A program made the position numbers and the translations under genes. The notes under the pieces are model-generated. The model saw only the letters and a program-made list of their open reading frames with translations, made no database searches and had not been told where the DNA came from. Below, piece by piece: positions 46,205-58,281 of a stretch of 64,000 nt of DNA. Source of the stretch: Lepas anatifera (lineage: Eukaryota > Arthropoda > Thecostraca > Lepadidae); the NCBI GenBank assembly GCA_034440635.1, contig JAOTON010002234.1, positions 1,581,445 through 1,645,444 of the forward strand, written 5' to 3'. Each line of letters starts with the position of its first letter. Position 1 is the first letter of the stretch.

Positions 46205-46685
46205 TCATACAAAGTAATGAGGATGACCAAATAATTCGGATGGTATGCAACAGGACCTAGAAAGGTCACTTTTTGACCTTGATCCAAATTCAAGGTCATA
46301 ATATGACCTTACGAAGTTATTCTGTACATCAAGACGAATATGCTACTGTCAAAACAAACACATTGATGTCTTTTGTTTTTTATGTTTCTAAAGGTCCCTG
46401 CGGTATCAGGGATTTTCTAAATTGGTTTGAATTTCCTCCATTTTGGCCCACTGTGACGTCACGGTTCATTAGACATGGTTCAAACTTGGCTCCACAGAAG
46501 AAGACGGTAAGGTGCTTCCAGCGCTGGTCCAATTTTTCCCCTATCACTTCCAGTGCCTGAGATCGTAGGAGAGGGGGTCCGATCGCACCCTCAGGCGGTG
46601 GTATGAGCGAAAAGAGTGCAGGCGGTAAGTTCGATCTGGTCTGGCCGTTGCAGAGGGTACGTGTCGGCGACCACCAGGCGCACTG
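46205..46685. other. No gene recognised; upstream of a putative exon
   Basis: 46260-46310 has GGTCA words from an element remnant. 46560-46680 becomes GC-rich, as a promoter or 5' untranslated region might. Confidence 0.3.
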
Positions 46686-46787
46686 ATGACGGCGCGGGAC
46701 CCGCTGCAGGAGGCGCTCAGTGCCGTCTTCAACGCCAGCGAGCTGCGCGCCCTGGTGTCGGAGCCGGCCGACGCCCACCAGGTGGCG
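46686..46787 (+). CDS. Putative first coding exon, unknown protein
   Basis: ATG opens a GC-rich frame, TARDPLQEALSAVFNASELR then ALVSEPADAHQVA, which ends exactly in phase 0 at a strong donor GCG|GTAGGT (a second donor, CAG|GTGGCG, lies just before). Third codon positions are strongly G/C, as in the HYI and TBCE exons. The following element (46888 onward) is a transposon, so further exons would lie beyond it. I recognise no family. Confidence 0.38.
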
Positions 46788-46887
46788 GTAGGTACCGGCG
46801 CCAGTTCCGCAGCCGCGCCGCCCACATCCATCGGTGGGTGGCAATGCACCTGCAGACTTGGCGACGACGGATTGTCGTGCACTATTG

Positions 46888-47873
46888 TTAACCCACTTCC
46901 CGGTGGGGCTTCGAGCCACCGTCGCCCTGGTGGGGGGGGGCGTTTGAACACCCCCTCGAACTCGGCCTCTGCAGGATAGCGAAAAAAAAAGCGATGGTGG
47001 ATTGCTCATACAAATGCATAGAGAAAGTATATTGGTCACATTTTGGCTCAGGTCAATATTGAGGTCATGAGAGGTGGAAGAAGGTGGCATTTTGAGTGGA
47101 GTTTTTTTGGCTCTAGCATCTGACAAAATTGAGTTCGAATCATTTTATAGACACCATTCGCTTCTTCTCGTCATTGCGAACCGAATGATAAATAATATGA
47201 CCAGACTAGGCCAAAACGCAAAAAATGACCGGACCTCAGGTCAGAAAAGGTCACTTTTTAACCTAGCATAGTCAATATATGTCAATCGACTCGCCATAGC
47301 AATCCAAACTCAATGATATAAAAAAGCTTTATCATCAGTTCATGCAAAGTTATTGACCTAAGTCTGAAAACTGCTTAAGTGGCTCTTGATGACCTCTCAG
47401 AAGTCACAGGTCAAAAATTGCAACATGAACCTGGAAAGGGGCCCAGGATGCTAAAATCTGGAGAGTATGAAGGTATTTTCTGCTGTGTTTACGCAAATAC
47501 AGCCCAATTTCTGTTTTTAAAATGTATTTCCAATGGAGAGGTCATGGTCCGTACTTGAACTTTGGTCATCGATATGAAAAATCCCAGAATACGTTTTGTA
47601 GCACCTGATTGGCCCATTATGTGGCATAAGTTTCAATCTGATAGATTCTCCCATTTCTTACTTATGCCACCTTAAACATTTTTGGAGGTGAGGTCACTTG
47701 ACCTGCACTGGTGACCTGACCTGAAATGACCCATCCTTAAAATCTTAGGAAATGTTGCGGAATTGATTACGGATAAGGTGTGCCAGGTAAGGCGGAGTTT
47801 CGCGCCGCTGTTTTTTGTGCCGCCGGAAAAACTGAGGGGGTGTTCAAACACCCCCACCGGAACGAGGGTTAAA
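46888..47873 (+). mobile_element. AGGTCA-rich TTAA element (CCC type), complete
   Basis: TTAACCCACTTCCCGGTGGG to CACCGGAACGAGGGTTAA. It has GACCTCTCAGAAGTCA, TGGCCCATTATGTGG and CACTTGACCTGCACTGGTG, and a perfect hairpin GGGGGTGTT-CA-AACACCCCC at 47837-47856. Confidence 0.85.
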
Positions 47874-47983
47874 AAAGAGCACACCTTGGATCAGTGCGTG
47901 AGGACCAACTTGCTATGTCTTCCTTCACGCGCGTTGTGTTTTGAAAGTGTAGCTTTGTTGCAGGATATACCTATTATGCAGCT

Positions 47984-48831
47984 TTAACACGCGCATTGAC
48001 GGGGGGCGGGTACCAGCCCCCTCAGGTGTTTTGGAGATAGCTTAAAGACGGTGGCGTGTAGCGCCGCCGTACTTGGTATACCTTTTCCGTAAATCTTTTT
48101 ACAAATTGTGTGAAAATTTTAAGGTTAAGTCATGTCAGGTCAGGTCACCAGTACAGGTCAAGTATACTGACCTCAAAGAAAGTTTAAGATAGCATAAGCA
48201 GAACAGGGTGAACTTGTCCAATTGAAACTCATATCACATAATGGGCTCACATAGCTCTCTAAAAGATGTTCCGGTATTTTTGATATCGATGACCTAAGGT
48301 TAGGTACGAGCCATGACCTCTCCAATGGAAATACATGGGAAAATGGCGTGAACTGAATAACTTAGCAATGGATAGAGACATACCGTTTATTCTAACTGCA
48401 TTAGATTCGCCTTGTCATTGCAGTTCTAATGATATGTATTTTACCTCATTTGACCTTGAACTGACCTGAGGTCAGGTCAAATCCTTGATTTGACATAGCA
48501 AGGTCATATTATATATCACTCGATTCCACTTGTTGCAAGGAGTCATGTAGTTCAAATTGTTTTGCTCTATCTTGATTGTTCAGATGTAATGACCGAAAAC
48601 TTTTATTTACATGTTATCCTTATGATTATATATCTTGACGTCTAGTGACCTTAAATGTGACCTGACAAATAAATGGTCGAAATATTTTCGATAGAGAAGT
48701 GGATGGGCTACCCAACGCCGTCTACCGTTTTTCCCTTTTAGCGTGGTTCTCGAGATCTTAGGGGGGCGGGTACCCGCTCCCTAATCCGTCAAAGCGAAGG
48801 TGGCTCAGACCCCCGTCAATGTGCGTGTTAA
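47984..48831 (+). mobile_element. AGGTCA-rich TTAA element (CACGCG type), complete
   Basis: TTAACACGCGCATTGACGGG to CCCCGTCAATGTGCGTGTTAA, colinear with 21947-22793. The core GACCTGAGGTCAGGTCAAA lies at about 48460. Confidence 0.88.
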
Positions 48832-48872
48832 ACAGACGTCAGAAAAAACAAATCCTGCCTAGCTGGGTTCTC

Positions 48873-50072
48873 TTAAACTTTTGCCCGAGTCTGGGTCTTT
48901 TTAGACCCCCTCAGGTTTTTCCGAAGTGACCAAAAACAGCGGCGCAGGGCGCCGCCAAACTTGGTTTAGCTGTTCCTTTATTATTTTTACATCTTTTTTG
49001 AAAATTTTCGCTCAAGGTCATATCAGGTCAGGTCACCAGACCAGGGAAAGTGACCTCACCTAAAAATGTTCAGGACTGCATAACTAAGAAGAAGGTTATT
49101 CGATCAAGTTTAAACTCATACCACTTAGTGGCCCACCAGGAGCTGCAACATATGTTCCGGGATTTTTATCTTGGTGGCCTAAGGTCATTTACAGAGCATG
49201 ACCTCCCCATTGCCAATGCATAGACGAAATCACGAAATGAGTCTTTCTCAGTAAGCATTGATGGAATGAACTTCAAATATCGGTTAGGACTTGCCCTTAG
49301 CCAATTTCTGAAGTTGATACCAAAAACTTTGACCTGTGACCTTTGAAAGATGACCTAAGGTCAAATGTGCATTTTTCGGTGTTTTACTGTATACATTTTG
49401 AGTAAACAAAGATAGAACTTTTATTTTGTCACCGAAGTGTTTGAATGGTCACTGAAAGTCAAATGATATACATCATGACTATACAGGTCAAGTTGGGTCA
49501 AACCGTTGACCTGGGTCAGGTCAAATTTTGAATTGGACCTGACACAGCAATTTTATACATCATTTCATTTGTATTGACGAGAAAATTGCAACGGTGCATC
49601 AACTATGGCTGTATCATGCTTGCTATGGAAGTTATTAGCGAAAAAGGAAACGCCCTTATGCACGGGTGGCTATGAATATTCCCAAGAACATTCCTAATGT
49701 TCAGTGGTCTGCAGCTCCCTAGACTTTGACCAGACCTGAAAATTCTTGCCACTGTAAAGAAAGAACACTTCAAGAGCTTTGAAATGGTGTTCAAAAAAAT
49801 GTTTCTAGCTATCATAGTTTCTGAGATGAATGAGGTTTTCTTAGTACACCTCATATTAGCAATTTTTACCTATTTCTGACCTCTGGTGACCTTGATATTG
49901 ACCTGAAGAGTAAAATGCCCTAAGTATTTTGAATATTTTTTTGAAGAGCTTTTGATTGCTGTTTTGCGCTATTTATAGCTCTCTTAGTTTTTGAGATCGT
50001 GTGGTCTTTTTCCCCCCCTATCCCCCCACCAGGTCGAAGGTGGTTGGTGTCCGCCACTGGGGCAAGGGTTAA
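48873..50072 (+). mobile_element. Divergent AGGTCA-rich TTAA element
   Basis: Starts TTAAACTTTTGCCCGAGTCT and ends ACTGGGGCAAGGGTTAA. The interior has GGTCATATCAGGTCAGGTCA, GACCTGTGACC and GACCTGGGTCAGGTCAAA. Confidence 0.75.
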
Positions 50073-50345
50073 TTGTTAAAGCCAGGATGACCAGAACGCT
50101 TTGGGCAGCAGGGCGCACTACACCTCGCAGGGCCAGCATAACCGTCTGGGCCCTGTCTGACCAGCTGGGTTCTCTTTAAACAAAACGACCATTGAGGCTA
50201 GCTAGAAGAGACTGTTTTAGCCTTCAGGGCCCACTCTGACTATCAGCATCATCTTTAATAACCGCAGAGGGTCTGAACCAGTCGGACCGACTGTTCTCTG
50301 CAGGGCTTTCTCGTCAGCAGGGCCTGGTTAGCTAGGCCCTCTGGA
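50073..50345. repeat. Degenerate tandem repeat
   Basis: Recurring GCAGGGCC, GACCAG and GGGCCCTGTCTGACC words, resembling 40480-40990. Confidence 0.5.
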
Positions 50346-50397
50346 GGGGCGTAGCCAAAGAGAGGCGGCTGAGGCAGCGGCCTCCTTGAGGGCCCCC

Positions 50398-50987
50398 TCG
50401 AGTAGGGGAGACCGGGGGCAAAACGGACACCCTAAGTGTTTTTCTAACATAGCAAGCTCAATAGCGGGCCGAAAATGTTGAGCTATACACCCTAAAGTAG
50501 CCTAATGAATTGTGTCTCTAATGTAAGAGTATCAACTTGAAAAATTAATTTGGAAAAACGTGGCAGTGAAATATATTAGCTAATGTTTTTTTGTCCGTTT
50601 TGCCCCTACCCTGGCGCATAATGGCTTTCAGGAAGGGGCAAAACGGACAGTATGACCTGCTGTCATTGGACTTTTCCCGAGCACCCCCAAAGATATATAA
50701 ATCCACGTCCCTGGCAGCCTGGGTAATATGGCGAAAAACATCATGTTTTCGTTAAAGCGTCAACATCTTTCAACTCAGTTAAAATTTTAACCTCCTTTCA
50801 TTTTGGCACAAGACAGCACCCCACCCTGGACCCGCCCCTGCCTTTTTTTCTCACTGTTTCTTTGACATTACCACAATAACAAATTACATAGCAAATTATC
50901 CTAAATGATTGGGGTAAACCGGACCATTCATACCATTTTACACCATTGGTCCATTTTGCTCCTTCCGTTTTGCCCCCTGAGCCTGAA
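50398..50987. mobile_element. DNA element with GGGGGCAAAACGGA ends
   Basis: Perfect 14-base inverted ends at 50414-50427 and 50964-50977. The same motif occurs internally in both orientations (about 50592 and 50636), so two copies may be fused. Non-coding. Confidence 0.7.
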
Positions 50988-51146
50988 GCCATAAAGTGAC
51001 TAATGTACTTTCTTTATGGATTTGTATGAGCTATCCACCAGCTTTCGTGTTTTTTTCGCCATCCCGCATAGGGGCCGAGTTCGAGGGGTGATCAAACACC
51101 CCTCTCCGGGGTGAAGGTGGCTCGGAGGCCACCGGGGCCGGATTAA
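50988..51146 (-). mobile_element. Terminal fragment of a CCCGCG-type AGGTCA element
   Basis: Matches 3600-3758: GAGCTATCCACCAGC, CGCATAGGGGCCGAG, the GGGTGATCAAACACCCC hairpin, and CACCGGGGCCGGATTAA. Confidence 0.7.
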
Positions 51147-52010
51147 CAAGCGTCCCGCTGGGGGAGGCGACGAAATTCGGCCTCTCTCCTGGTCATCTCG
51201 AAATAACGCAAAAACAAATAAACGCAGATCAGCACAACTTACAATACATCGTTCGTGACTGATCTCACGTATCCAATTTTTTTAGGTCAGGGAGTTAATC
51301 AAGGTCAAGCGAACCCACCTCAAACCCAAAATCACGAGTTTGGAGCGGCGCCAATAAAACGTCTGCCAACTGATTAGTTCCAACTTTCCTAATATGATAA
51401 GGTTATAAGGGTTTAAAATCTGATTTCTCGAAATCGTTGTATTGTTGACCTAAGGTGAGATAAATTTTTGGTCACCCCATTTTGTAATGTGAATATGGAG
51501 GGCTCTTTTTTGTAGTAAATATTGGATCAATTTGAAAGTCCTCACACAGCCAATTCCCTATTGTTCCCATGATATTGACCATAAATCATATTGACCCTAA
51601 AAATATTGACCACTGTAGATATTGATAAAGATATTGACCCCACCTTACCATAAATCCTTCGCACTAGATTGAAATAGACCTTCCAGTTTGCTTGCATTGT
51701 GTTTATATTGTCACGGAGAGTCGATTGATATTCAAGATGACTATACCAGGTCACCATGTGACTTTGACCTAGCTCGAGGTAAGGTCGTTTTCACCATGTG
51801 ACCTGGCATGGCCATATTATACATAATTCATTTTACCACAATGAGGGGACTCCAACAATGACCAAATATTTTCTGTAGCTCCGTTCTGTATAAATCTATA
51901 GGGAAAATATACAATGCTCTGTTGCAAGCCTATGGAAGTTCAGTTGACCTCTGGTGACCTTAATACTGACCTGACATAAAATGCAAATAATTCGCATAAT
52001 TTCCCTAAGG
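51143..52010 (+). mobile_element. Divergent AGGTCA-type TTAA element
   Basis: Begins at the TTAA closing the previous fragment. The interior has CCTAAGGTGAGA, TTTGACCTAGCTCGAGGT and GACCTCTGGTGACC, in the family order. The right end is unclear. Confidence 0.6.
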
Positions 52011-53071
52011 CGTTTTGTGCGTTTTATAATTCACAAATTAGGTAGGACGTGTCCGTCGGTTAGCTGTGTTTTTGTCCGATCGCAAAGTATGTATGTACAT
52101 CTTCCTAGGTGAAAGTGTTCCACTGTATCAGTTTAATCCTGCACTTTTTTTGTTCGCTGACGTGGGTCCCCCTTCCAAAATAAGCCAACTGGATCCGTCC
52201 CTGCTAGCATCCGTCTGAAAACAGTGATAAGTCTCTAAAAACCAGCGAAGTCTTGTTCTGTGGCGGCAGTCGGTATTCAGCCGGTCAGCTGAATACATTT
52301 TCCAGTAATGGTATCGCATTGTGGCGCTTAGTTTTGTCCAGCAATCCTCAACATCGTCCGACAAAGCCTTACATATGACACATAGCTCCGGTCATGCTGT
52401 CTTCTCCCAGGACTAGCGACGCGGCTCGTGGCCACGTTACTTACTGAGGCCCGCTCTGTCTCTGGGGAATAGCCATTGACGAAACTCTGCTTACCGCTAA
52501 GCGTCGTTGTCGGTGTTTGGCACGACTGATGAGGCTGTGGGAATGCACTTCATGGCCCGATGGAGTTGTGGGACTACGATTTATTACAATCATTGATGGA
52601 ATCATAACGAAGAAAAATCCACACGGCTGATTCATGTAATTTGCTATCAGGACGCCTGCAAATGGTCATGATCATGACAAAATATGCGACCGATTGCATC
52701 AGGCGCGACAAAATACCGCGTTTCCGCCGAGGGATGCTTAGTGAAGACGCCTAGAGAACTGTCAGAGGAGAGCGAGCCATGATGTTCAGGAGAAAGGGGC
52801 TTCCAATTTTCTCCTCAGTCAGATTTAAGTGGCGACCAATGGAAGGGGCTCAGAACATGTTGCTCTTCCCGTGGAACACCTCAAATCTGCCTAAGCTGCA
52901 GCCTTCCCTGTTTGCAGTCTGGATACGCCTCTGCCCTGTCCGCTGCGCGGCCGACCCAGCCTGGGGCGTTGCCAGTCTGCCCGGGGTCAGTGGCTGGCGC
53001 CAGTGTTTGCGCGGCCAGCGACCGGGAGAGGTCCTGGTGCGTGATGTGAGGCGCGTGCGTAGAGCGTGGAG
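52011..53071. other. No gene until the putative first exon; CpG-rich from 52900
   Basis: 52900-53070 is CpG-rich and probably the promoter or 5' untranslated region of the exon at 53072. A possible acceptor TCCCTGTTTGCAG ends at 52917. Confidence 0.35.
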
Positions 53072-53179
53072 ATGTCGGCCGAAGTGCTGCAAGTGGAACA
53101 GCTGAGCGATGGCGAAGGTCCACCATCAGCCTCCGTTCAAGAGGCGATCAGCTTCTTTAGTAGAGACTGGCAGAGCTCG
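53072..53179 (+). CDS. Putative first coding exon, unknown protein
   Basis: ATG in a good context (GTGGAG-ATG-T) opens 36 codons, SAEVLQVEQLSDGEGPPSAS then VQEAISFFSRDWQSS, ending in phase 0 at donor TCG|GTAAGG. The 200 bases upstream are CpG-rich, as expected for a 5' untranslated region or promoter. Two possible downstream exons with compatible phases occur at 58870-58924 and 59569-59648. I do not recognise the product. Confidence 0.5.
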
Positions 53180-53461
53180 GTAAGGTCAGCCATTTACGGC
53201 ATCCGATAAAGCTCGCGGGGCTAGAGCAGGCACTGCTGCTATGATTGAAAGTGCGTTACCCACAGCATCGGGTGCTTAAGGAACAGCCTAGAGTGCGTGG
53301 GTCTGAAATCTGCATATGCATGGCACCAACAAGCTGTTACAAAAAATACCGGACGTCACCATTCTAGATAATTACAAACACAAAATATAAAAAAAACTGG
53401 GATGGAGAAATTTGTTAACGGCTTTTTGGGTGATCCCGTCCTTTATTTCTATTCAGTTGTG

Positions 53462-53918
53462 CTTGAAGAGATAGTGACATCTTGGTCGAATCCAGGAATT
53501 TGGTGCATTATGGGTATTTTTAGCCAAAAATGATGAAAACGTCCATGATTTCTCTGAAAAATATACAATGACCACAATATTTTGATTTTTAAAACGTTCC
53601 TCTAGGGTGAAAAATAAACCTCTGCCTGTGAATGACGTCATGATGTGGCAACCACTACCATTTTCAATAGGCTCCAAGGGCTTCAGTTGGCTGGTTTCTC
53701 ATCGTGACGTCAGCGCTGTCGTCACACTAACAGCTGACAACTGTGGCCGCCTGGCTGGGGTAGATTTGGGGTACATTTCAGGTAGGTTTTTAGCTTTTCT
53801 CCGCGGAAATTTTGAGTTCCAGGACAAATGATCAATTGAGTACCGGGTTTTCCGGCAGGCTTTACAACTTGGCTATCTCAGTTAAAATCACTGTATAAAG
53901 GTGCCACATCCCCTTTAA
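53462..53918 (+). mobile_element. 455-bp TTAA-ended miniature element, copy 7
   Basis: The left end is degenerate; the right end is GGTGCCACATCCCCTTTAA. It contains GTGACGTCAGCGCTGTCGTC. Confidence 0.83.
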
Positions 53919-54984
53919 ATACACTACATTGTCACCACTCACAAACCAGTCGAGTTCAACTGTGCATTGCTTCTGGTCGCCGAAAAAAATACATCTGGAC
54001 CATTCGAGTCGAGGAAAGTTATGCGTAGTTCTCTGAACTTCTCTTAGTCATCACGGCTCTGTTTCAGACAGGCAGTTCGAATCAGGTTCTCTTTAGAAGC
54101 GTATACATCATTTCCCTGACACGGTTGTCGGTACCAGGCATGAGGACCAGACCCAACAGCTTTTGCAAGTAGTGGAGAAGCAATGGCAGGCTGTTCCCAA
54201 AATCGAGAATGCCGGTATTAAGAACACCTGAGGGCATCCAGGGTTAAAAAATGTAAATTATTTGTTTTCTTCTGCCTGGTTCGCATGCATGGTTTTAGCA
54301 AAGAAATATGAAAATGAGATGCTAAATCATTTCATTCGTGGTACATTTCCTCAGCCTGTTTTCACATATCACCGTCATGTGTGTCTGAGAGTTTTGTATA
54401 TTACGGGGGTTATCTGTATCTTATCTTATATACCTATCTATCTTTATCGTATCTCTGTGTCTGTATCTTACCTGGTGTCACAGTAGATATGGCCGAACCA
54501 TGGCAATTATTGAACATTTGACTACAGTTATCTCTAAAAATGATATTGCAGAAGTACAATATATAAATGCAATTGAATTCTTTCATTGAGAGGATTCGAA
54601 AGAGCTATTATTTGTCGAATTTTGTCTCAACGTTGTGATAAATTGATTTTCCCGTGGTTTTAGTCGAACATTTACATAAGTTTTGGTGATTTTGCGCTAC
54701 TCCTAAACATTGAAATATTCCAGTAGAAGCCTGCACGTGCAATAGAAATGAGCCAAATCACTGGATAAAGGCAATCTGCTTATCAATTTCAAAATTAGAT
54801 GTCCTCTGGGCAGGTTCATAATGGTCAGCTGCTAAAAATATCCAGATACTACGCCCCGCCTCCCAATAGGGCTTGTGGCTGGCGGTCGCGATTCGGTGAT
54901 GCCAGCAACCCGGGCGGGTTTGGTGCGGGGCCCCACTCTGCTCTAGGGGAATTCCAGGACAGATCGACCAAGGCTTGACACCAC
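53919..54984. other. No gene recognised
   Basis: AT-rich, possible intron of the 53072 gene. Confidence 0.3.
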
Positions 54985-55518
54985 AATGACTAGAAAAAAT
55001 AAGAAACTTTGTTTCCTGGGTAGTTTTGGACCAGAAACACGCATGTGAGAATCTTAGCCACCTCCGACCAACGGTGACCGAGTTATAGCCCGAGGCATTT
55101 TCGGGAGGTCACCTTGTAGACTCATCTTTGATGCTTCATAATTCAAAAACGCATTGCCTGATTAACAAGTTTTGTATATCATTGACTTCGTCTTGAACCA
55201 TACATTATTTTGAAAAAGAATTCGTTTGACCTTTTCTTTTGTGACCTAGCTTGACCTGTTTGCAGTTGAAATTGGCCTTTTCGACACCTCAAAAATTTTT
55301 TTCATAAATTATCTTTCGATAAAAAAACATGCGTTCCTGCTATAAATCCCAAATTCTTACCACCTAAGGTAGGTATGCAGACGGTTTTTGACCACTGCAG
55401 TAGTACAGCCTCATGTTTAACACCGCAAACAAAGCGATTGCTTTTGAAATCGGTTGCTTGCAATGATATTGCATTGTCTTTACGAAATTTTCGTCGTTCA
55501 AGTGTCAAAGTTTGAGAA
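54985..55518. mobile_element. Degenerate AGGTCA-type element remnant
   Basis: GGTGACCGAGTTATAGCC, GAGGTCACC, TTTTGTGACCTAGCTTGACC. The ends are not delimited. Confidence 0.45.
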
Positions 55519-56058
55519 TTAACACGCACCCACACGATGGGGTGGGCAACTGGCCTCTTCAGGTTTCCACAAGTAGTAGAAAAAACATCATCGCCCAGCG
55601 TCACCGTACTTCATCTACCTCTAACTCGATATTTTTGCAGCTTCTGGCAAAATTTTAGGTTTGGGTTATATCAGGTCCGACAGCCAATCAAGGTCAGAAG
55701 ACCTAACCTCAAAAAAAACTTTGGAGGTGCATCAGTAAGATCTAATTTAACGTATCGTATTTAGATTCACATCACATAGTAAGGTCACCGAGCAATATGA
55801 TTGTTCGTAGCAGGATTTCCATATCGATAACCTGGGACAAGGTCACGATCTTTCCATTAGAAATGCACGGGGCAATTGTTAAATTTTGATAACTTGCGAG
55901 AGTTTAAAATAGTCGAAAATCGCGACGGAGGTTTTATTTTCACGTTGCCGTGTCTCACTTTCCACTGCAGTTTGATTAATATTCTTTTTACCATACAGAC
56001 TTAAGCCCGGCTCTAGGTCAAAGCAGGTTAATTCCAAAATTTGACTAGACAAAATTAT

Positions 56059-56061
<3 letters not shown>

Positions 56062-56094
<33 letters not shown>

Positions 56095-58281
56095 GTTCAT
56101 AGTGACAAATATAAGTTACAATGATGTTTAGGCGAAATTTCAAAAACTAAATTTATAAAAACATTATATTGCACCACATAAACGCGTTTCGTATTCACTT
56201 CATCAGTATGCAGCACAATACAAGTATGAATCGAAACAGGAATATTCAAACATCAACTTTGAATTTCGGCAATCATGTCATGCGAACAATTCTTCAACAG
56301 TCCTTCAGCAAAAAAGGTTTTCCGAATATTAGCACAGAGGCCACAGTGTGCACACATTCATACAATAAAACACGACTTCAGAATAAAATAGTACCATAAT
56401 TCTAAGTATTTCAAAACAATTAACTCTGGAATAAGCTTGTAATGAATTTAGCTGTCGGAGTGCTTAAGTTAATGAAACCCATACGTTGTCTGATACAGTT
56501 GTTTGATAAAATGAAAGAAGCTTCTACGATTTTCCTAGCGCTTTTGCTTATATTTTTGGCTACAATTTTTGCCCCTCCCCAGTTCGGTAAATGTTTACAA
56601 TCCATGCTATGTACTACTAATGCGTTACTCTCTCTATTGTGTATAAAATCTCTCCTATGTTCTGCTAATCTTATTTTCAAACCCCTATGTGTTTCACCAT
56701 AATATGATTTCGGGCAACCTGTACATGGAACATTGTAGACTATACTATTTTCTTGAGTATTTTCCGACTTGCAGTAACTACTGAACATATCCCCTATTTT
56801 TCTCCCTGACCTTTCAATTAGAACTACATTTACTCCTCTAAGTTTTTTATTCAAAGCTTCTGTTTGTGAGGATTGAGGAACAGTGATTACTCTCTGATAT
56901 TCCTTTTTATTTTTAGTATTTGATTTCTTTCTTATTTGTTTAGCCTTATTTTTGCATGTAATGAGCAGAGCCTTCGGATATCCTAACCTTTCAAAAATTT
57001 CAAATATATGGCCTATTTCTTCGTTGAGGAACTCTATGCTGCAAATTCTAAAGGCTCTCAAAAAGAATCCTATGACTATACCTGTTTTTGTTTTTTGGCT
57101 ATGTGCAGATAAGTAGTGAACATAATCCTCCTTGTTAGTTGTTTTTCTGTTGACTTTAAATTTAACCTCCTCATCGTTCCTAACTATTAATACGTCCAAA
57201 AATGGCAACTTTCCTTCATTCTCCTCTTCTAGTGTGAACTGAATTTTACTTTCTACGTTATTTAAATCGTTGAGCTTAGATATTAAATTTAGTTCTTGCG
57301 GCGCTATGATCAAAACGTCATCACAATATCGTAACCAAGTTACATCAGAGCCTATGATAGCATGAAAATGTTCCACTTCCAAAAACTCCATATATAAACA
57401 TGCGGCTACGGGACTTAATGGTGAGCCCATGGCTAACCCTTCACACTGAGAATATTCCTCATTGTTAAAAATAAAGGGGTCAAATCTAAGACATAGTTCG
57501 ATTGCCTTTGCATATGCTGCCTTTGTGAGAGGTAAATTATCATCCTGCATCATGTCTATCACACGTTTGATAGCACACATCGCTCCCTCAACTGTTACAT
57601 TTGTAAATAATGCTTTGACATCAAAACTTGCTAGTTTCTTAGACTGAAAACTTATATCTTCCAAACGATTTAATAAATCCCCCGAATTCTTCAAGTGAGA
57701 TATGCTAATAGATCCTAACATTTTTGACAGAGGCTTAGCCAGTACCTTAGCGAGCTGATGAGGAGCGCTACCAATTCCAGAAGTTATGGGTCGCATTGGG
57801 ATTCCTGGTTTGTGTGTCTTCGGGAGGCCCCTCAAACGTGGTGCTACCGGGTCTTCTTCGATCAGATGTAAAAGTTTTTTCCCTTTTTGAGATTTCTTGA
57901 GAAGCTTCCGCATATTTTGATTAAAACTTTCGCTTTGTTTCTTAGCATATCCTTTTTGTCTTCGCTTGTATGTGTTGTTATCTTGTAGCAGGGAGTTAAC
58001 TTTATTGATGTATTCGGCCTTGTCTAAAACTATGATGCCTCCTCCTTTGTCCGCCTGTGTAATAAGTATTCCATCGTCCTCCCGTAGTCCTTTTAGAGCT
58101 AGCAGATATCTTCTTGGGAGGCTGCACTTTTCTTTTTCGGATAACGCTTTGCAACAAGTGATTACACCTTGAATAAAGCCTTTATCGGTGTCACTGTCAG
58201 TGGTCTTATAGTTTTTGTTAACATAGTCAACGAATGTCATTATATTCGTTATTGCATTGTGTACATTATTATTGCAATGTC

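Noticed and set aside
46380..47126. A 248-codon minus-strand frame
   Set aside because: It crosses the end of an AGGTCA element and lies antisense to a better plus-strand exon candidate; the composition is that of a GC-rich shadow frame.
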